Positions 47,036 to 56,539 of a stretch of DNA of 64,000 nt are shown in pieces. The DNA is from Pseudomonas sp. H1h (GTDB lineage: Bacteria > Pseudomonadota > Gammaproteobacteria > Pseudomonadales > Pseudomonadaceae). A program made the position numbers and the translations under genes. The notes below the pieces were generated by a model. That model worked only from the letters and a program-made list of their open reading frames with translations. It was not told where the DNA came from and ran no database searches. Position 1 is the first letter of the stretch, and the number at the start of each line of letters is the position of its first letter. The stretch is from positions 1 through 64,000 of the forward strand of contig NZ_AYMJ01000003.1 in the NCBI RefSeq assembly GCF_000633255.1, given 5' to 3'.

Positions 47036-47174
47036 GGCGGTTACTCAGGTGTTGTCGTTGTTCTCCAAGCATCGTAGACCCTTGCGCGCAGGGCAAGGTG
47101 GCAAAGCGGCAGATAGCACGCAAAAAACGTCATTTGCCGAATTTTCTTGCCCCATCACCACAGGAGTCAGGTCA

Positions 47175-47189
47175 ACAGGGAAACCCTGT
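47175..47189. promoter_or_regulatory. Inverted repeat upstream of polB
   Basis: ACAGGG-AAA-CCCTGT, a perfect 15-bp dyad centred 59 bases before the polB start and in the region shared with the divergent CBS gene. It does not match the LexA consensus CTG-N10-CAG. Confidence 0.35.
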
Positions 47190-47240
47190 ATCAGGACGGG
47201 CAGCGTAGAATGCCCCTCTGATTCAATTCCTGAGGTCGCA

Positions 47241-49604
47241 GTGGTGGATTTACAGCAGGGCTTCGTCCTGACCCGGCATTGGCGCGATACCCCGGCCGGC
47301 ACCGAAGTCGAGTTCTGGCTGGCGACCGACGCCGGGCCGCGCCGTGTGCGCCTGGCGCCGCAGACGTCAGTGGCGTTTATCCCCGCCGCACAGCGTGAGG
47401 CGGCCGAGCGCCTGCTGCACGACGAGAAAAACGTCGAACTGCGCCCGCTGGCCCTGCTGGATTTCGAACATCGCCCGGTGCTCGGCCTGTATTGCCAGCA
47501 ACACGGCCAGTTGATGCGCCTGGAAACCGCACTCAGCCGCGCCGGCGTCGACGTCTTCGAGGCCGACGTGCGCCCGCCGGAGCGCTACCTGATGGAGCGT
47601 TTCATCACCGCACCGGTGTTGTTCGGCGGTACGCCTGATGCCGACGGCGTCTTGCTCAATGCCCAGCTCAAACCTGATCCCAAGTACCGACCTCGACTGC
47701 GGCTGGTCTCGCTGGACATCGAAACCACTGAAACCGGCGAGCTGTATTCCATTGCTCTCGAGGGCTGTGGCCAGCGCCAGGTGTACATGCTCGGCGCGCC
47801 CAACGGTGACCCGAGCATCGTCGACTTCGAACTGGAGTACTGCGATTCGCGCACCGTCATCCTGAAGAAACTCAACGACTGGTTTGCCCGCCACGACCCT
47901 GACGCGATCATCGGCTGGAACGTCGTGCAGTTCGACTTGCGCATCCTCCACGAGCACGCGCGCCGCCTCGGTGTGCCGCTGAAAATCGGCCGTGGCGGTG
48001 AGCAAATGCAGTGGCGCGAACACGGCAGCCGCACGCATTTCTTTGCTTCGGCGGCGGGGCGGCTGATCATCGATGGCATCGAGTCCTTGCGCTCGGCGAC
48101 CTGGAGCTTCCCTTCGTTCAGCCTGGAAAATGTCGCCCAGACCCTGCTCGGCGAGGGCAAGTCGATCGACAACCCGTACCAGCGCATGGACGAAATCAAC
48201 CGCATGTTTGCCGAGGACAAACCGGCGCTCGCCAAGTACAACCTCAAGGACTGCGAACTGGTCACGCGGATCTTCGCCAAGACCGAATTGCTGACGTTTC
48301 TGCTCGAACGCGCCAGCGTCACCGGCCTGCCGGCCGATCGCAGCGGCGGCTCGGTGGCGGCGTTCACCCATTTGTACATGCCGCTGATGCACCGTCAGGG
48401 CTTCGTGGCGCCGAACCTGGGCACCAATCCGCCACAGGCCAGCCCGGGCGGCTTCGTCATGGATTCACAGCCGGGGCTGTACGAGTCGGTGCTGGTGCTC
48501 GATTACAAAAGCCTGTACCCGTCGATCATCCGCACCTTTCTGATCGACCCGGTGGGGCTGATCGAAGGCCTGCAGCACCCGGACGACGCCGATTCGGTGC
48601 CGGGGTTTCGCGGTGCGCGGTTCTCGCGCACCCGGCATTGCCTGCCGTCGATTGTCGCGCGGGTTGCCGAAGGCCGCGAGACCGCCAAGCGCGAGCACAA
48701 CGCGCCACTGTCGCAAGCGCTGAAGATCATCATGAACGCCTTCTACGGCGTGCTCGGCTCCAGTGGTTGCCGGTTTTTCGATACGCGCCTGGCGTCGTCG
48801 ATCACCTTGCGCGGCCACGAGATCATGCTGCGCACGCGCAAACTCATCGAAGAGCAGGGCCATGCGGTGATCTACGGCGACACCGACTCGACCTTCGTCT
48901 GGCTGCGTCGCCCGCACGGACAGGAAGAAGCAGCGCAGATCGGGCAGGCGCTGGTCAGGCACGTCAACGACTGGTGGCGCGAGCATGTGCGCGAGGAGTA
49001 CGGCCTGCAAAGCGCCCTCGAATTGCAGTACGAAACCCACTACAAACGCTTTCTGATGCCGACCATTCGCGGCGCGGAAGAGGGCAGCAAGAAACGCTAT
49101 GCCGGGCTCGTGACCCGCGCCGACGGTAGCGAAGAAATGGTCTACAAGGGCCTGGAAACCGTGCGCACCGACTGGTCGCTGCTGGCGCGGCAGTTCCAGC
49201 AGGAACTCTACGAGCGAATCTTCCAGCGCAAGCCGTATCAGGATTACGTGCGCGATTACGTGCGCAAGACCCTCGCCGGTGAATTCGATGATCGACTGGT
49301 TTACCGCAAGCGCCTGCGCCGTACCCTCGACGACTACGAACGCAACGTGCCGCCGCATGTTCGAGCGGCGCGGCTGGCCGACGATTACAACGCGCAGCAC
49401 GGTCGCCCGCGGCAGTATCAGAACGGTGGCTGGATCAGTTACGTCATCACCCTGGCCGGGCCGGAACCGCTGGAAGTGCGCCGTGCCGCGATCGATTACG
49501 ACCACTACATCAGCCGTCAGCTGCAACCGGTGGCGGATGCGATTCTGCCGTTTGTCGATGACGATTTCTCAACCCTGATCGGGGGGCAACTGGGCCTGTT
49601 TTGA
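47241..49604 (+). CDS. polB: DNA polymerase II
   Basis: A 787-residue family B polymerase, matching the length of E. coli Pol II. The 3'-5' exonuclease motif I L-D-I-E-T-T (Asp and Glu) lies near residue 160. The polymerase motifs are [10 protein letters not shown] and Y-G-D-T-D-S-T-F-V. It functions in replication restart and translesion synthesis. The GTG at 47241 has GAGG upstream and gives the usual M-V-D-L-Q-Q-G-F. No LexA box was found upstream, though an unrelated palindrome lies there. Its 3' end overlaps the opposite-strand DUF1810 gene by 36 bases. Confidence 0.96.
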   Translation: MVDLQQGFVLTRHWRDTPAGTEVEFWLATDAGPRRVRLAPQTSVAFIPAAQREAAERLLHDEKNVELRPLALLDFEHRPVLGLYCQQHGQLMRLETALSRAGVDVFEADVRPPERYLMERFITAPVLFGGTPDADGVLLNAQLKPDPKYRPRLRLVSLDIETTETGELYSIALEGCGQRQVYMLGAPNGDPSIVDFELEYCDSRTVILKKLNDWFARHDPDAIIGWNVVQFDLRILHEHARRLGVPLKIGRGGEQMQWREHGSRTHFFASAAGRLIIDGIESLRSATWSFPSFSLENVAQTLLGEGKSIDNPYQRMDEINRMFAEDKPALAKYNLKDCELVTRIFAKTELLTFLLERASVTGLPADRSGGSVAAFTHLYMPLMHRQGFVAPNLGTNPPQASPGGFVMDSQPGLYESVLVLDYKSLYPSIIRTFLIDPVGLIEGLQHPDDADSVPGFRGARFSRTRHCLPSIVARVAEGRETAKREHNAPLSQALKIIMNAFYGVLGSSGCRFFDTRLASSITLRGHEIMLRTRKLIEEQGHAVIYGDTDSTFVWLRRPHGQEEAAQIGQALVRHVNDWWREHVREEYGLQSALELQYETHYKRFLMPTIRGAEEGSKKRYAGLVTRADGSEEMVYKGLETVRTDWSLLARQFQQELYERIFQRKPYQDYVRDYVRKTLAGEFDDRLVYRKRLRRTLDDYERNVPPHVRAARLADDYNAQHGRPRQYQNGGWISYVITLAGPEPLEVRRAAIDYDHYISRQLQPVADAILPFVDDDFSTLIGGQLGLF

Positions 49605-50039
49605 GTCCAGCAGTTGCAGGGTCCATTCGTCGAGGATGCCGTGGAAGTAGCGTTCCAGAGCCTGCGTGAACGGGCAGTCGGCGGCGCTGAACTGGGCAAA
49701 CAGGGTCATCGAGGAGTGGAACTTCAGATCATCAGGGTGACCGAAAATCTCGGCAATCGAACGCTGGCGGATGTTCAGCACCAGCTGCGTGCAGATGCGC
49801 AGCCGCGCGCCGAGCAGGTCGTGGGCCAGATAGGCCCGGGCTTCCTCGGCAGACTGAATGGCGAAGCGCCGGGACATCTCGCTGCCACCCAGCCCGGCGA
49901 ACTGCGGGAACACAAACCACATCCAGTGGCTGCGCTTGCGCCCCTCGTCGAGCTCCCGCTGGACGCGCTCGAAGACCGGGTCCTGAGCCTGGACGAAACG
50001 CTGCAGGTTGAACGGGTCGTACTGATCAGTGCTTCTCAT
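49569..50039 (-). CDS. DUF1810 family protein
   Basis: A 156-residue soluble protein with the family pattern [12 protein letters not shown] near the start, then [10 protein letters not shown] and [15 protein letters not shown]1810 proteins resemble calpastatin-annotated entries but their function is unknown. ATG 50039 has GAGGG upstream. The last 36 bases overlap the end of polB on the opposite strand, a tail-to-tail arrangement. It lies 28 bases after the aldo/keto reductase gene on the same strand and may share its transcript. Confidence 0.9.
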   Translation of the reverse strand: MRSTDQYDPFNLQRFVQAQDPVFERVQRELDEGRKRSHWMWFVFPQFAGLGGSEMSRRFAIQSAEEARAYLAHDLLGARLRICTQLVLNIRQRSIAEIFGHPDDLKFHSSMTLFAQFSAADCPFTQALERYFHGILDEWTLQLLDSKQAQLPPDQG

Positions 50040-50067
50040 GCCGAAGCCCTCGCCAGTGGTCAGCGAC

Positions 50068-50889
50068 TCAGACCATCGCCAGCCGCTGCTTGCGTTGTGG
50101 CGCTTTGAATAGCTGATCCAGCGCCGCCAGATCCCCGGCGTCCAGTTGCAACTGCGCCGCTTGTGCATTGAGTTGCACGTGTTCGGGCCGCACAGCCTTG
50201 GGAATCGCAATCACCCCATCCTGACGCAGAATCCACGCCAGCGAAACCTGCGCCGGGGTCACGCTGTGACGAGCGGCAATCTTGTTCAGCACCGGTTCAG
50301 CCAGCATCGCACCGCCCTGGCCAATCTGGCAGTACGCCATCAGCGGCATGCGCTGCTGTTGGCACCAGGGCAGCAGATCGAATTCGACGCCGCGCTCTTC
50401 CAGGTTGTACAGCACCTGATTGGTCGCGCAGGCCGGGGAGGCCAGCTCTTGTAGGTCGTCGACGTCGAAATTCGACACGCCCCAACGGCCGATCTTGCCG
50501 TCCGCGCGCAAACGCTCGAAGGCTTCGACGGTTTCTTCCAGTGGATACTGGCCGCGCCAATGCAACAGATAGAGGTCGATGTAATCGGTATCGAGCCGGC
50601 GCAGGCTGCGTTCGCACGCTTGCGGGATGCCTTTGCGGCTGGCGTTATGCGGATAGACCTTGCTCACCAGGAACACCTGGTCGCGCAGGCCGGCGATGGC
50701 TTCGCCGACGACAGATTCGGCGCCGCCTTCGGCGTACATTTCTGCGCTGTCGATGAAGCTCATGCCGAGTTCGATGCCTTGGCGCAGCGCCGCTACTTCA
50801 CGCTTGTGCGCCGAGCGGTCTTCGCCCATGCGCCAAGTGCCCTGGCCGATGACCGGAACCTGCACGCCTGCCAACTCGAGAGTACGCAT
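50068..50889 (-). CDS. Aldo/keto reductase
   Basis: A 273-residue NADPH-dependent reductase of the TIM-barrel AKR family. The catalytic tetrad is complete: Asp47 (F-I-D-S-A-E), Tyr52, Lys77 (V-S-K-V-Y) and His110 (L-L-H-W). The signature V-S-N-F-D-V and the phosphate-binding region A-I-P-K-A-V-R are present. The start is ATG 50889 with AGGAGG-like upstream sequence. Possible substrates are aldehydes or ketoacids; none is indicated by its neighbours, DUF1810 and a periplasmic mutarotase. Confidence 0.9.
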   Translation of the reverse strand: MRTLELAGVQVPVIGQGTWRMGEDRSAHKREVAALRQGIELGMSFIDSAEMYAEGGAESVVGEAIAGLRDQVFLVSKVYPHNASRKGIPQACERSLRRLDTDYIDLYLLHWRGQYPLEETVEAFERLRADGKIGRWGVSNFDVDDLQELASPACATNQVLYNLEERGVEFDLLPWCQQQRMPLMAYCQIGQGGAMLAEPVLNKIAARHSVTPAQVSLAWILRQDGVIAIPKAVRPEHVQLNAQAAQLQLDAGDLAALDQLFKAPQRKQRLAMV

Positions 50890-50980
50890 TCAAACCTCCT
50901 GTGCTGATGGTCGATACCTTGGTGGGCAGCAGGATAGCGCAGGGGTTCCAATGGCTTCCAGAAAGGAAGTGGATCGGGGT

Positions 50981-51010
50981 TGTGGCGAGGGGATAAATCC
51001 CCTCGCCACA
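50981..51010. repeat. 30-bp perfect palindrome (distinct REP subtype)
   Basis: TGTGGCGAGGGGAT-AA-ATCCCCTCGCCACA: two 14-base arms around two bases. It resembles the GTGGCGAGGGGATTTATCCCC REP subtype of fluorescent Pseudomonas, not the common one seen elsewhere here. It lies between the galM stop and the reductase promoter and could also act as a weak terminator. Confidence 0.8.
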
Positions 51011-51045
51011 GGAACCCGCTTCACCCTTGGCGGGTGTCAGGCAGG

Positions 51046-52194
51046 CTATTTCGCGGAAAACTTCAACACCACGCTGTGGTGGTAAGTCTGCCCCGGATCG
51101 AGACGCGTGCTTGGGAAATCCGGCTGATTCGGCGAATCCGGATAGTGCTGGGTCTCCAGGGTAAACGCGCCCCAGTGCGGATAGACCTTGCCACCCTTGC
51201 CCTTGACCGTGCCATCGAGGAAGTTGCTGGTGTAGAACTGCACGCCCGGCTCGCTGGTGAACAACTGCAAATGGCGCCCGGATTGCGGATCGCTGACCTC
51301 GGCGGCAAGCTTGCTCACCTCACCGTTGGTATCCAGCACCCAGTTGAAATCAAAGCCGCCCTGTTTCGGTTCGGCGAATTTCAGCTGCGGGTGATCGGCC
51401 TTGATGTGCGCGCCGATGGCGGTGGGCCGGGTGAAATCCATCGGCGTGCCAGCCACGGGGGCCAGTTCTCCGGTCGGGATCAGTTTGCCGGTCACGGGCG
51501 TGTAACGGCTGGCGTGCAGGGTGGCGAGCTGTTTCAGCACGTCGCCATTGCCGGCACCGGCGAGGTTGAAGTAGCTGTGGTTGGTCAGGTTCAGCACCGT
51601 CGGTTTATCGGTGCTGGCCTTGTAGTCGATGCGCAGTTCGTTGCTGTCGGTCAGGCGATAGGTCACTTGCGTAGTGAGGTTGCCGGGGAAGCCCATTTCA
51701 CCGTCCGCCGACAGGTAGGTCAGGGTCACACCGACTGAATCCTTGTCTTTGACCGGCTCGGCTTTCCAGACCTTTTTATCAAAACCCAGCGTGCCGCCGT
51801 GCAAGGCGTTGGATTTGTCGTTCTGCGGCACCTGATAGCGCTTGCCATCGAGTTCGAACGTGCCGTCGGCCAGGCGATTGCCGAAACGGCCGATGGTCGC
51901 ACCGAAATACGCCGTGCCCTTTTGGTAGCCCTGAACATCGTCGAAGCCCAGCACCACATCGGCAGACTTGCCGTGTTTGTCCGGTACCAGCAGCGATTGC
52001 AGGGTCGCGCCGTAGGTAATGACAGTCGCCTGCATGCCGTGGCTGTTGCGCAGGACGTACTGCTCGACAGGCGTGCCGTCATTGGTTTTGCCGAAGGTTT
52101 TGTGTTCAGCAGTCAGGCCGCTGGCGTGGGCGCTGGCAGTGGCGATCATCAGGGACAGTCCTATACCGCAAAGCAGGTGACGGGAATGATGCAT
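51046..52194 (-). CDS. galM: Periplasmic aldose 1-epimerase (mutarotase)
   Basis: A 382-residue galactose mutarotase family enzyme that interconverts alpha and beta sugar anomers. The N-terminal signal peptide (H-L-L-C-G-I-G-L-S-L-M-I-A-T-A-S-A-H-A) sends it to the periplasm, unlike cytosolic GalM. Catalytic motifs N-H-S-Y-F-N-L (His) and L-E-T-Q-H-Y-P-D-S-P-N (Glu) are present, with the sugar-binding N-A-L-H-G-G. ATG 52194 has AAGGAAGG upstream. It stands alone; no sugar transporter is adjacent. It diverges from an orphan lipoprotein gene. Confidence 0.9.
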   Translation of the reverse strand: MHHSRHLLCGIGLSLMIATASAHASGLTAEHKTFGKTNDGTPVEQYVLRNSHGMQATVITYGATLQSLLVPDKHGKSADVVLGFDDVQGYQKGTAYFGATIGRFGNRLADGTFELDGKRYQVPQNDKSNALHGGTLGFDKKVWKAEPVKDKDSVGVTLTYLSADGEMGFPGNLTTQVTYRLTDSNELRIDYKASTDKPTVLNLTNHSYFNLAGAGNGDVLKQLATLHASRYTPVTGKLIPTGELAPVAGTPMDFTRPTAIGAHIKADHPQLKFAEPKQGGFDFNWVLDTNGEVSKLAAEVSDPQSGRHLQLFTSEPGVQFYTSNFLDGTVKGKGGKVYPHWGAFTLETQHYPDSPNQPDFPSTRLDPGQTYHHSVVLKFSAK

Positions 52195-52475
52195 GGTTGA
52201 CCTTCCTTTTTGTTGTTGTTTTCGAGCGCGACGTTCCATCGGTAAAATCGAATGGATGGATGTCGAAATTAGTCGGACTAAATGGTTGTCAGGTAAAAAT
52301 TTATAGCGGGTTAATCGATTATATCAACAATAAAGACTGACTAATTTGCTTGGCGTTCGTTCGCCAAAAATCGACTGAGCCAACCCGCCACTGCACTTTT
52401 TCGCAATTACCGGCTCTATCCATGGCCAGGATGCGGCGACGCCCGCCGCGCAGGAATGTGCCCGTTCGAGAATTC

Positions 52476-53225
52476 ATGCCGAGTGTTTGTGACCTGATCG
52501 CTGCTGTTGTTCGCCGCCCGTGCCTGCTGCTGGTGTGCCTGTTGTCGTTGTTGTTCAGCGGTTGCAGCCACCAGGACGGCAACGGTTTCATCGCTCAGAT
52601 ACGTGAGGGGCAGCCGCAGGAATTCCTGCAGACCAGTGTCGACCGCATGGCCACATTGGCGATGCGCGACAACCTCAACAGCCTTTACCGGTTGATGGGC
52701 AAACTGTATTTGCGCAATCCGGAAGAACTGCGCAAGTCGGGTTTCCTCGACATCAACACCGCCGTGAAACAGGTACGCCTGGCGGTCGAACAGCAGCAAC
52801 CGTTGCCAGTGCTGGGCGGGCGCAAGGATCTGGCGGCGCTCAGTTACGCGATGAGTCCGCAATTTCTCGGTGACCGGGTCGGCGCGTTCATCTATGCCAT
52901 CGGCAGCATGCTGGTCACCGCCCACGGCAATCGCATCGAGTTCTATATGACCGATGCGATCAACCCGACCTTCGTCCACAACGCGGCGCGCAACATCGAG
53001 AAAGCCACGTGGATTCTGTCCCAGCGGCAGAACAAGGAAGGTCAGCCGCTGCTGTTCTCCAATGAAATCTCGGAGGAGGGCAGTAACCTCAGTATTGCCA
53101 CCGAGTTCGGCAAGATCGTCGCGCGGCTCGACTTGCTGACGCAGATGCTCGACGAGCGCTACCGGCGCATTGGCCTGAATTACGCGCAAAGTCTTTTGTT
53201 CCTGAATTTTTTGCCGGTGCAGTAA
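52476..53225 (+). CDS. Orphan lipoprotein of unknown function
   Basis: A 249-residue protein beginning with a basic/hydrophobic signal (V-R-R-P-C-L-L-L-V-C-L-L-S-L-L-F) and lipobox L-F-S-G-C. The mature part is alpha-helical, with V-D-R-M-A-T-L-A-M-R-D-N-L and R-L-D-L-L-T-Q-M-L-D-E-R-Y-R-R-I. I do not recognise the family. ATG 52476 is chosen because it places the lipobox within a normal signal length; in-frame starts at 52422 and 52350 would give an over-long leader. It is followed by an MFS exporter on the same strand, 79 bases away. Confidence 0.78.
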   Translation: MPSVCDLIAAVVRRPCLLLVCLLSLLFSGCSHQDGNGFIAQIREGQPQEFLQTSVDRMATLAMRDNLNSLYRLMGKLYLRNPEELRKSGFLDINTAVKQVRLAVEQQQPLPVLGGRKDLAALSYAMSPQFLGDRVGAFIYAIGSMLVTAHGNRIEFYMTDAINPTFVHNAARNIEKATWILSQRQNKEGQPLLFSNEISEEGSNLSIATEFGKIVARLDLLTQMLDERYRRIGLNYAQSLLFLNFLPVQ

Positions 53226-53256
53226 GCCGAGTCGGGTAGAGTGGCGGCCGGATGGT

Positions 53257-53266
53257 TTGTATACAA
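53257..53266. promoter_or_regulatory. TTGTATACAA operator-like palindrome
   Basis: A perfect 10-bp dyad 38 bases upstream of the MFS exporter start. The TTGTATACAA form is typical of sites for GntR/FCD-type regulators, but no such gene is adjacent. Confidence 0.4.
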
Positions 53267-53304
53267 TCTTCCGTCATCTTGACTCCAAGGGAGCTGCACC
53301 TGTC

Positions 53305-54519
53305 ATGACCGACTCCGCAAGCACCGAATTCACCCGCATCGATCACGCCGCCCGCAGCGAAAAACTGCCGTATGCGGCGTTGCTGGCGTTCGCCATGACC
53401 GGCTTCATCGCCATCCTCACTGAGACGCTGCCAGCCGGACTGCTGCCGCAAATCGGCGAAGGGCTTGGGGTCAGCGAAGTGCTCGCCGGGCAACTGGTGA
53501 CCCTGTATGCGCTGGGCTCGATTGTCGCGGCGATCCCGCTGACCGTGGCCACCCGAGGCTGGCCACGGCGGCGGGTGCTGCTGATGACGGTTGGTGGTTT
53601 CCTGTTGTTCAACACGGTAACCACCTTCTCCAGCCACTACGGCCTGACGCTGGCCTCGCGGTTCCTCGCCGGGATGGCGGCGGGGCTGTCGTGGGGGATC
53701 ATGGCGGGTTACGCGCGGGGAATCGTGCCGGTGCATCAGCAGGGGCGAGCACTGGCGATCGCCATGCTTGGCACCCCGGTGGCGCTGTCGCTGGGCACTC
53801 CGGCGGGAACCTGGCTGGGCAACCTGATCGGCTGGCGCGCTTCGTTCGGGATCATGTCGGCGCTGGCATTGGTGCTGGCGGCGTGGATCGTCATTGCGGT
53901 GCCGGACCGTCCGGGCCAGGCCAGCGTCGAGCGCCTGCCGTTGCTGCAATCGCTGCGTCTGCCGGGCGTGCGGCCGGTGCTGTTCGTGGTCCTGACCTGG
54001 ATGCTCGGGCACAACATTCTCTATACCTACATTGCACCGTTTCTGATGCAGGCCGGACTGGCCGAGCGGGTCGATCTGGTGCTGCTGGTGTTCGGCCTGT
54101 GTTCGCTGGTGGGAATCTGGATCATCGGCGTGCTGGTGGATCGCTGGTTACGCTGGCTGACCCTGATCAGCCTCGCGGTGTTTGCCGTGACCGCACTGGT
54201 GCTGGCGCTGGTGGCACCGTCGCCGTGGCTGATCTACGCCTGCATGGCCGTGTGGGGCCTGTCGTTCGGCGGCTCGGCGACGTTACTGCTGACGGCAGCG
54301 GCGGACTCGGCCGGGGAGCATGTGGACGTGGTGCAGGCGATGCTCACCACCTCCTGGAACGTGGCGATTGCCGGCGGTGGCTTGTTCGGTGGGTTGCTGC
54401 TGGACAGCTCGGGGGCGATGTCGTTTCCGTGGGCGCTGCTGATTTTGTCGCTGATCGCACTGGCGACGGTGTGGATCAACCGTCATCACAGCTTCAAACC
54501 GGGCCGGCGCGTGCATTGA
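53305..54519 (+). CDS. MFS transporter (DHA1-like efflux)
   Basis: A 404-residue inner-membrane protein with twelve predicted helices and a charged N-terminus. Helix 1 and its loop, F-I-A-I-L-T-E-T-L-P-A-G-L-L-P-Q-I-G, fit the DHA1 family of drug/sugar exporters. It likely expels a small molecule by proton antiport; the substrate is not inferable. ATG 53305 has AAGGGAG upstream. It stands after an orphan lipoprotein gene and behind a TTGTATACAA palindrome. Confidence 0.85.
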   Translation: MTDSASTEFTRIDHAARSEKLPYAALLAFAMTGFIAILTETLPAGLLPQIGEGLGVSEVLAGQLVTLYALGSIVAAIPLTVATRGWPRRRVLLMTVGGFLLFNTVTTFSSHYGLTLASRFLAGMAAGLSWGIMAGYARGIVPVHQQGRALAIAMLGTPVALSLGTPAGTWLGNLIGWRASFGIMSALALVLAAWIVIAVPDRPGQASVERLPLLQSLRLPGVRPVLFVVLTWMLGHNILYTYIAPFLMQAGLAERVDLVLLVFGLCSLVGIWIIGVLVDRWLRWLTLISLAVFAVTALVLALVAPSPWLIYACMAVWGLSFGGSATLLLTAAADSAGEHVDVVQAMLTTSWNVAIAGGGLFGGLLLDSSGAMSFPWALLILSLIALATVWINRHHSFKPGRRVH

Positions 54520-54540
54520 TCTACCAAGCACCGCATCACC

Positions 54541-54631
54541 CTGTGGGAGCGGGCTTGCTCGCGAAAGCGGCTTGTCAGTCAACTCATGCGTCGACTGCTA
54601 CACCTCCTTCGCGAGCAAGCCCGCTCCCACA
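54541..54631. repeat. REPIN
   Basis: GTGGGAGCGGGCTTGCTCGC and its inverse, between the MFS gene and the TauE/SafE gene. Confidence 0.9.
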
Positions 54632-54747
54632 GCGGATAGGGGGTGTAGCGGGAAGGCATAACCATAGACCGCATCGATATATGTGGTTATATGAAAAATC
54701 GCTATGCTGCGGGCCAGATTTTTCCTGTCGTTTTTCTGGACGTCTTA

Positions 54748-55533
54748 ATGGAATTGGCAAATTTCGGCCTGGTCATCGCCGGGTTGGTGGTGGGTTTTAT
54801 TGTCGGTATGACCGGAGTCGGCGGCGGTTCGTTGATGACGCCGATCCTGCTGTGGTTCGGCATCAACCCGGCAACCGCAGTGGGCACCGACCTGTTGTAC
54901 GCGGCCATTACCAAATCCAGTGGCGTGCTCGTTCATAAAAAGAACAACAACATCGACTGGGCCATCACCGGCTGGCTGACCCTCGGCAGCGTACCGGCGG
55001 TTGCCATGACCCTGTGGTTCCTCAGCACCCTGCACACTGCACCCGACGCGATGAACGCGATCATCAAGCAAGCCCTGGGCTTCGTGCTGTTCGCCACGGC
55101 GCTGGCGATTCTGTTCAAGAAGCGCTTGCTGGCATTCGCCCACAAACGCGCTGGCGGCAACTACAACCCGAGTGGCGTGCGCCTGAACGTGATGACCGTG
55201 ATCACCGGTCTGATCCTTGGCACCATGGTTGCTCTGACCTCGATCGGTGCCGGCGCTCTGGGCACCGTGGCGTTGTTCATCCTTTATCCGTTGCTGCCGA
55301 CCCGACGTCTGGTCGGCACCGAAATCGCCCATGCCGTGCCATTGACCCTGGTCGCGGGCCTCGGCCACGCCAGCATGGGCAACATGGATTGGGGCGTGCT
55401 GGGTTTCCTGCTGGTGGGTTCGCTGCCGGGCATCTGGCTCGGCAGCCACCTCACCGGGCGCATTTCCGATGAATTGCTGCGCCCGTGCCTGGCGACCATG
55501 CTGCTGTTGATCGGCTACAAACTGGCGTTCTGA
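54748..55533 (+). CDS. TSUP/TauE-SafE family sulfite/anion exporter
   Basis: A 261-residue inner-membrane protein with about eight helices and the internal duplication typical of TSUP transporters. The first half has G-M-T-G-V-G-G-G-S-L-M-T-P and the second G-A-L-G-T-V-A-L-F. It probably exports sulfite or a sulfur-containing organic anion. The ATG at 54748 is the best start; an in-frame ATG at 54691 would add a poor leader. A small orphan gene follows nine bases later and is probably in the same transcript. Confidence 0.88.
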   Translation: MELANFGLVIAGLVVGFIVGMTGVGGGSLMTPILLWFGINPATAVGTDLLYAAITKSSGVLVHKKNNNIDWAITGWLTLGSVPAVAMTLWFLSTLHTAPDAMNAIIKQALGFVLFATALAILFKKRLLAFAHKRAGGNYNPSGVRLNVMTVITGLILGTMVALTSIGAGALGTVALFILYPLLPTRRLVGTEIAHAVPLTLVAGLGHASMGNMDWGVLGFLLVGSLPGIWLGSHLTGRISDELLRPCLATMLLLIGYKLAF

Positions 55534-55542
55534 TCGATTGCC

Positions 55543-55857
55543 ATGAGCGAAACCACTCTGCATTGCAACGAGCGTCTGGCCATCACCGTCGCCCCCCGGG
55601 AAATGCGCATGAGCCATTGGCTGTATGCGCCGCGCGTGGTCGATCAACAGAGCGGGCGGGTGCTGCTGGATCTGAGTGACAGCCTGTGGGATCTGCTGTC
55701 CACGGCCGACGAAACGGCCAGTGGCATTGATCTGGTGCTGCGCAAGTATCCGGGGGATGGCCCGGCGCTAACGCTGAGTGTCAGCCTGGAGGACGGACAG
55801 CTCAGGATTGCCGGGCGCCTTGTCGATGCTGCAATGCTGGAGTCCGCGCTGGGCTGA
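55543..55857 (+). CDS. Small orphan protein coupled to the TauE/SafE exporter gene
   Basis: A 104-residue soluble protein starting M-S-E-T-T-L-H-C-N-E-R-L-A-I-T-V. It has no signal peptide or membrane segment and a single Cys near the N-terminus. I do not recognise its family. The start is nine bases after the exporter stop without a clear ribosome-binding site, which suggests translational coupling. A link to sulfite or anion export is positional inference only. The codon pattern looks like that of its neighbours. Confidence 0.75.
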   Translation: MSETTLHCNERLAITVAPREMRMSHWLYAPRVVDQQSGRVLLDLSDSLWDLLSTADETASGIDLVLRKYPGDGPALTLSVSLEDGQLRIAGRLVDAAMLESALG

Positions 55858-55872
55858 CTCCTCGTCAAAGGA

Positions 55873-56352
55873 TCAACGCTGGATGACAAACTTCATCACC
55901 GTCACCGGCAGATCGTCGTACACCAGATCCTCGACCACCTCCCAACCCAGGCGTGCATACAGCGCTTGCGCGGCGTCGGTGTACAGATACAACTGCGAGA
56001 CGCCAAGTGCGGCGGCTTCATCGACGATCCTGTTGACCAGTTGCGAAGCGACGCCACGTCCGCGCTCTTCAGCCTTCACATAGACCCCTGCCAGCCACGG
56101 CGTCAGTTGCGGGCGGATCTTCATGTCGCTGGCGATCAGCAGTGCGCCACCGAGCAACCTGCCGTCTTCAATGGCCACCACCACGCTTGGGATCGTGCCC
56201 TTGCCGCAAGCCGCGCGCATACGATTGGTCCGGGCCTCAAGGGTGTCTGCGGGGCGGAATTGGCCCCACTCCTTGAAATTGAGCTCGGCCAGTTCCTCAA
56301 TCAGGTGTGGGTGGTCACACAGATAATCGATGTGCATGCGGGTGAACTCCAT
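55873..56352 (-). CDS. GNAT-family N-acetyltransferase
   Basis: A 159-residue acetyl-CoA-dependent transferase. The acetyl-CoA pyrophosphate loop is E-E-R-G-R-G-V-A-S-Q-L-V (R-x-x-G-x-A type). A tyrosine-bearing strand follows, V-S-Q-L-Y-L-Y-T-D, with A-L-Y-A-R-L-G-W after it. The length is typical of a single GNAT domain. ATG 56352 starts M-E-F-T-R-M-H-I. Substrate is unknown; it is convergent with the small orphan gene and divergent from the DUF4174 gene. Confidence 0.9.
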   Translation of the reverse strand: MEFTRMHIDYLCDHPHLIEELAELNFKEWGQFRPADTLEARTNRMRAACGKGTIPSVVVAIEDGRLLGGALLIASDMKIRPQLTPWLAGVYVKAEERGRGVASQLVNRIVDEAAALGVSQLYLYTDAAQALYARLGWEVVEDLVYDDLPVTVMKFVIQR

Positions 56353-56539
56353 TTCGTCGGCAGAGCAGCCACCCTACTGTGCTCATAAAAGGTAATCAAA
56401 TCCCCATTGCGATCACGCCGATGATGTTGCGCAATGTCGTGGCTGTCCTAAGCTTCTGACAAGGCGAAACATATTTGCCGGGCATGCCCGGAACAATCGC
56501 CACGATGCGCAATCATTAGAGCGTGGATATCAAAAGGAG

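Noticed and set aside
47175..47210. CTGTAT...CAG upstream of polB as an SOS box
   Set aside because: The half-sites are separated by 12 rather than 10 bases and the interior lacks the alternating AT pattern of LexA sites.
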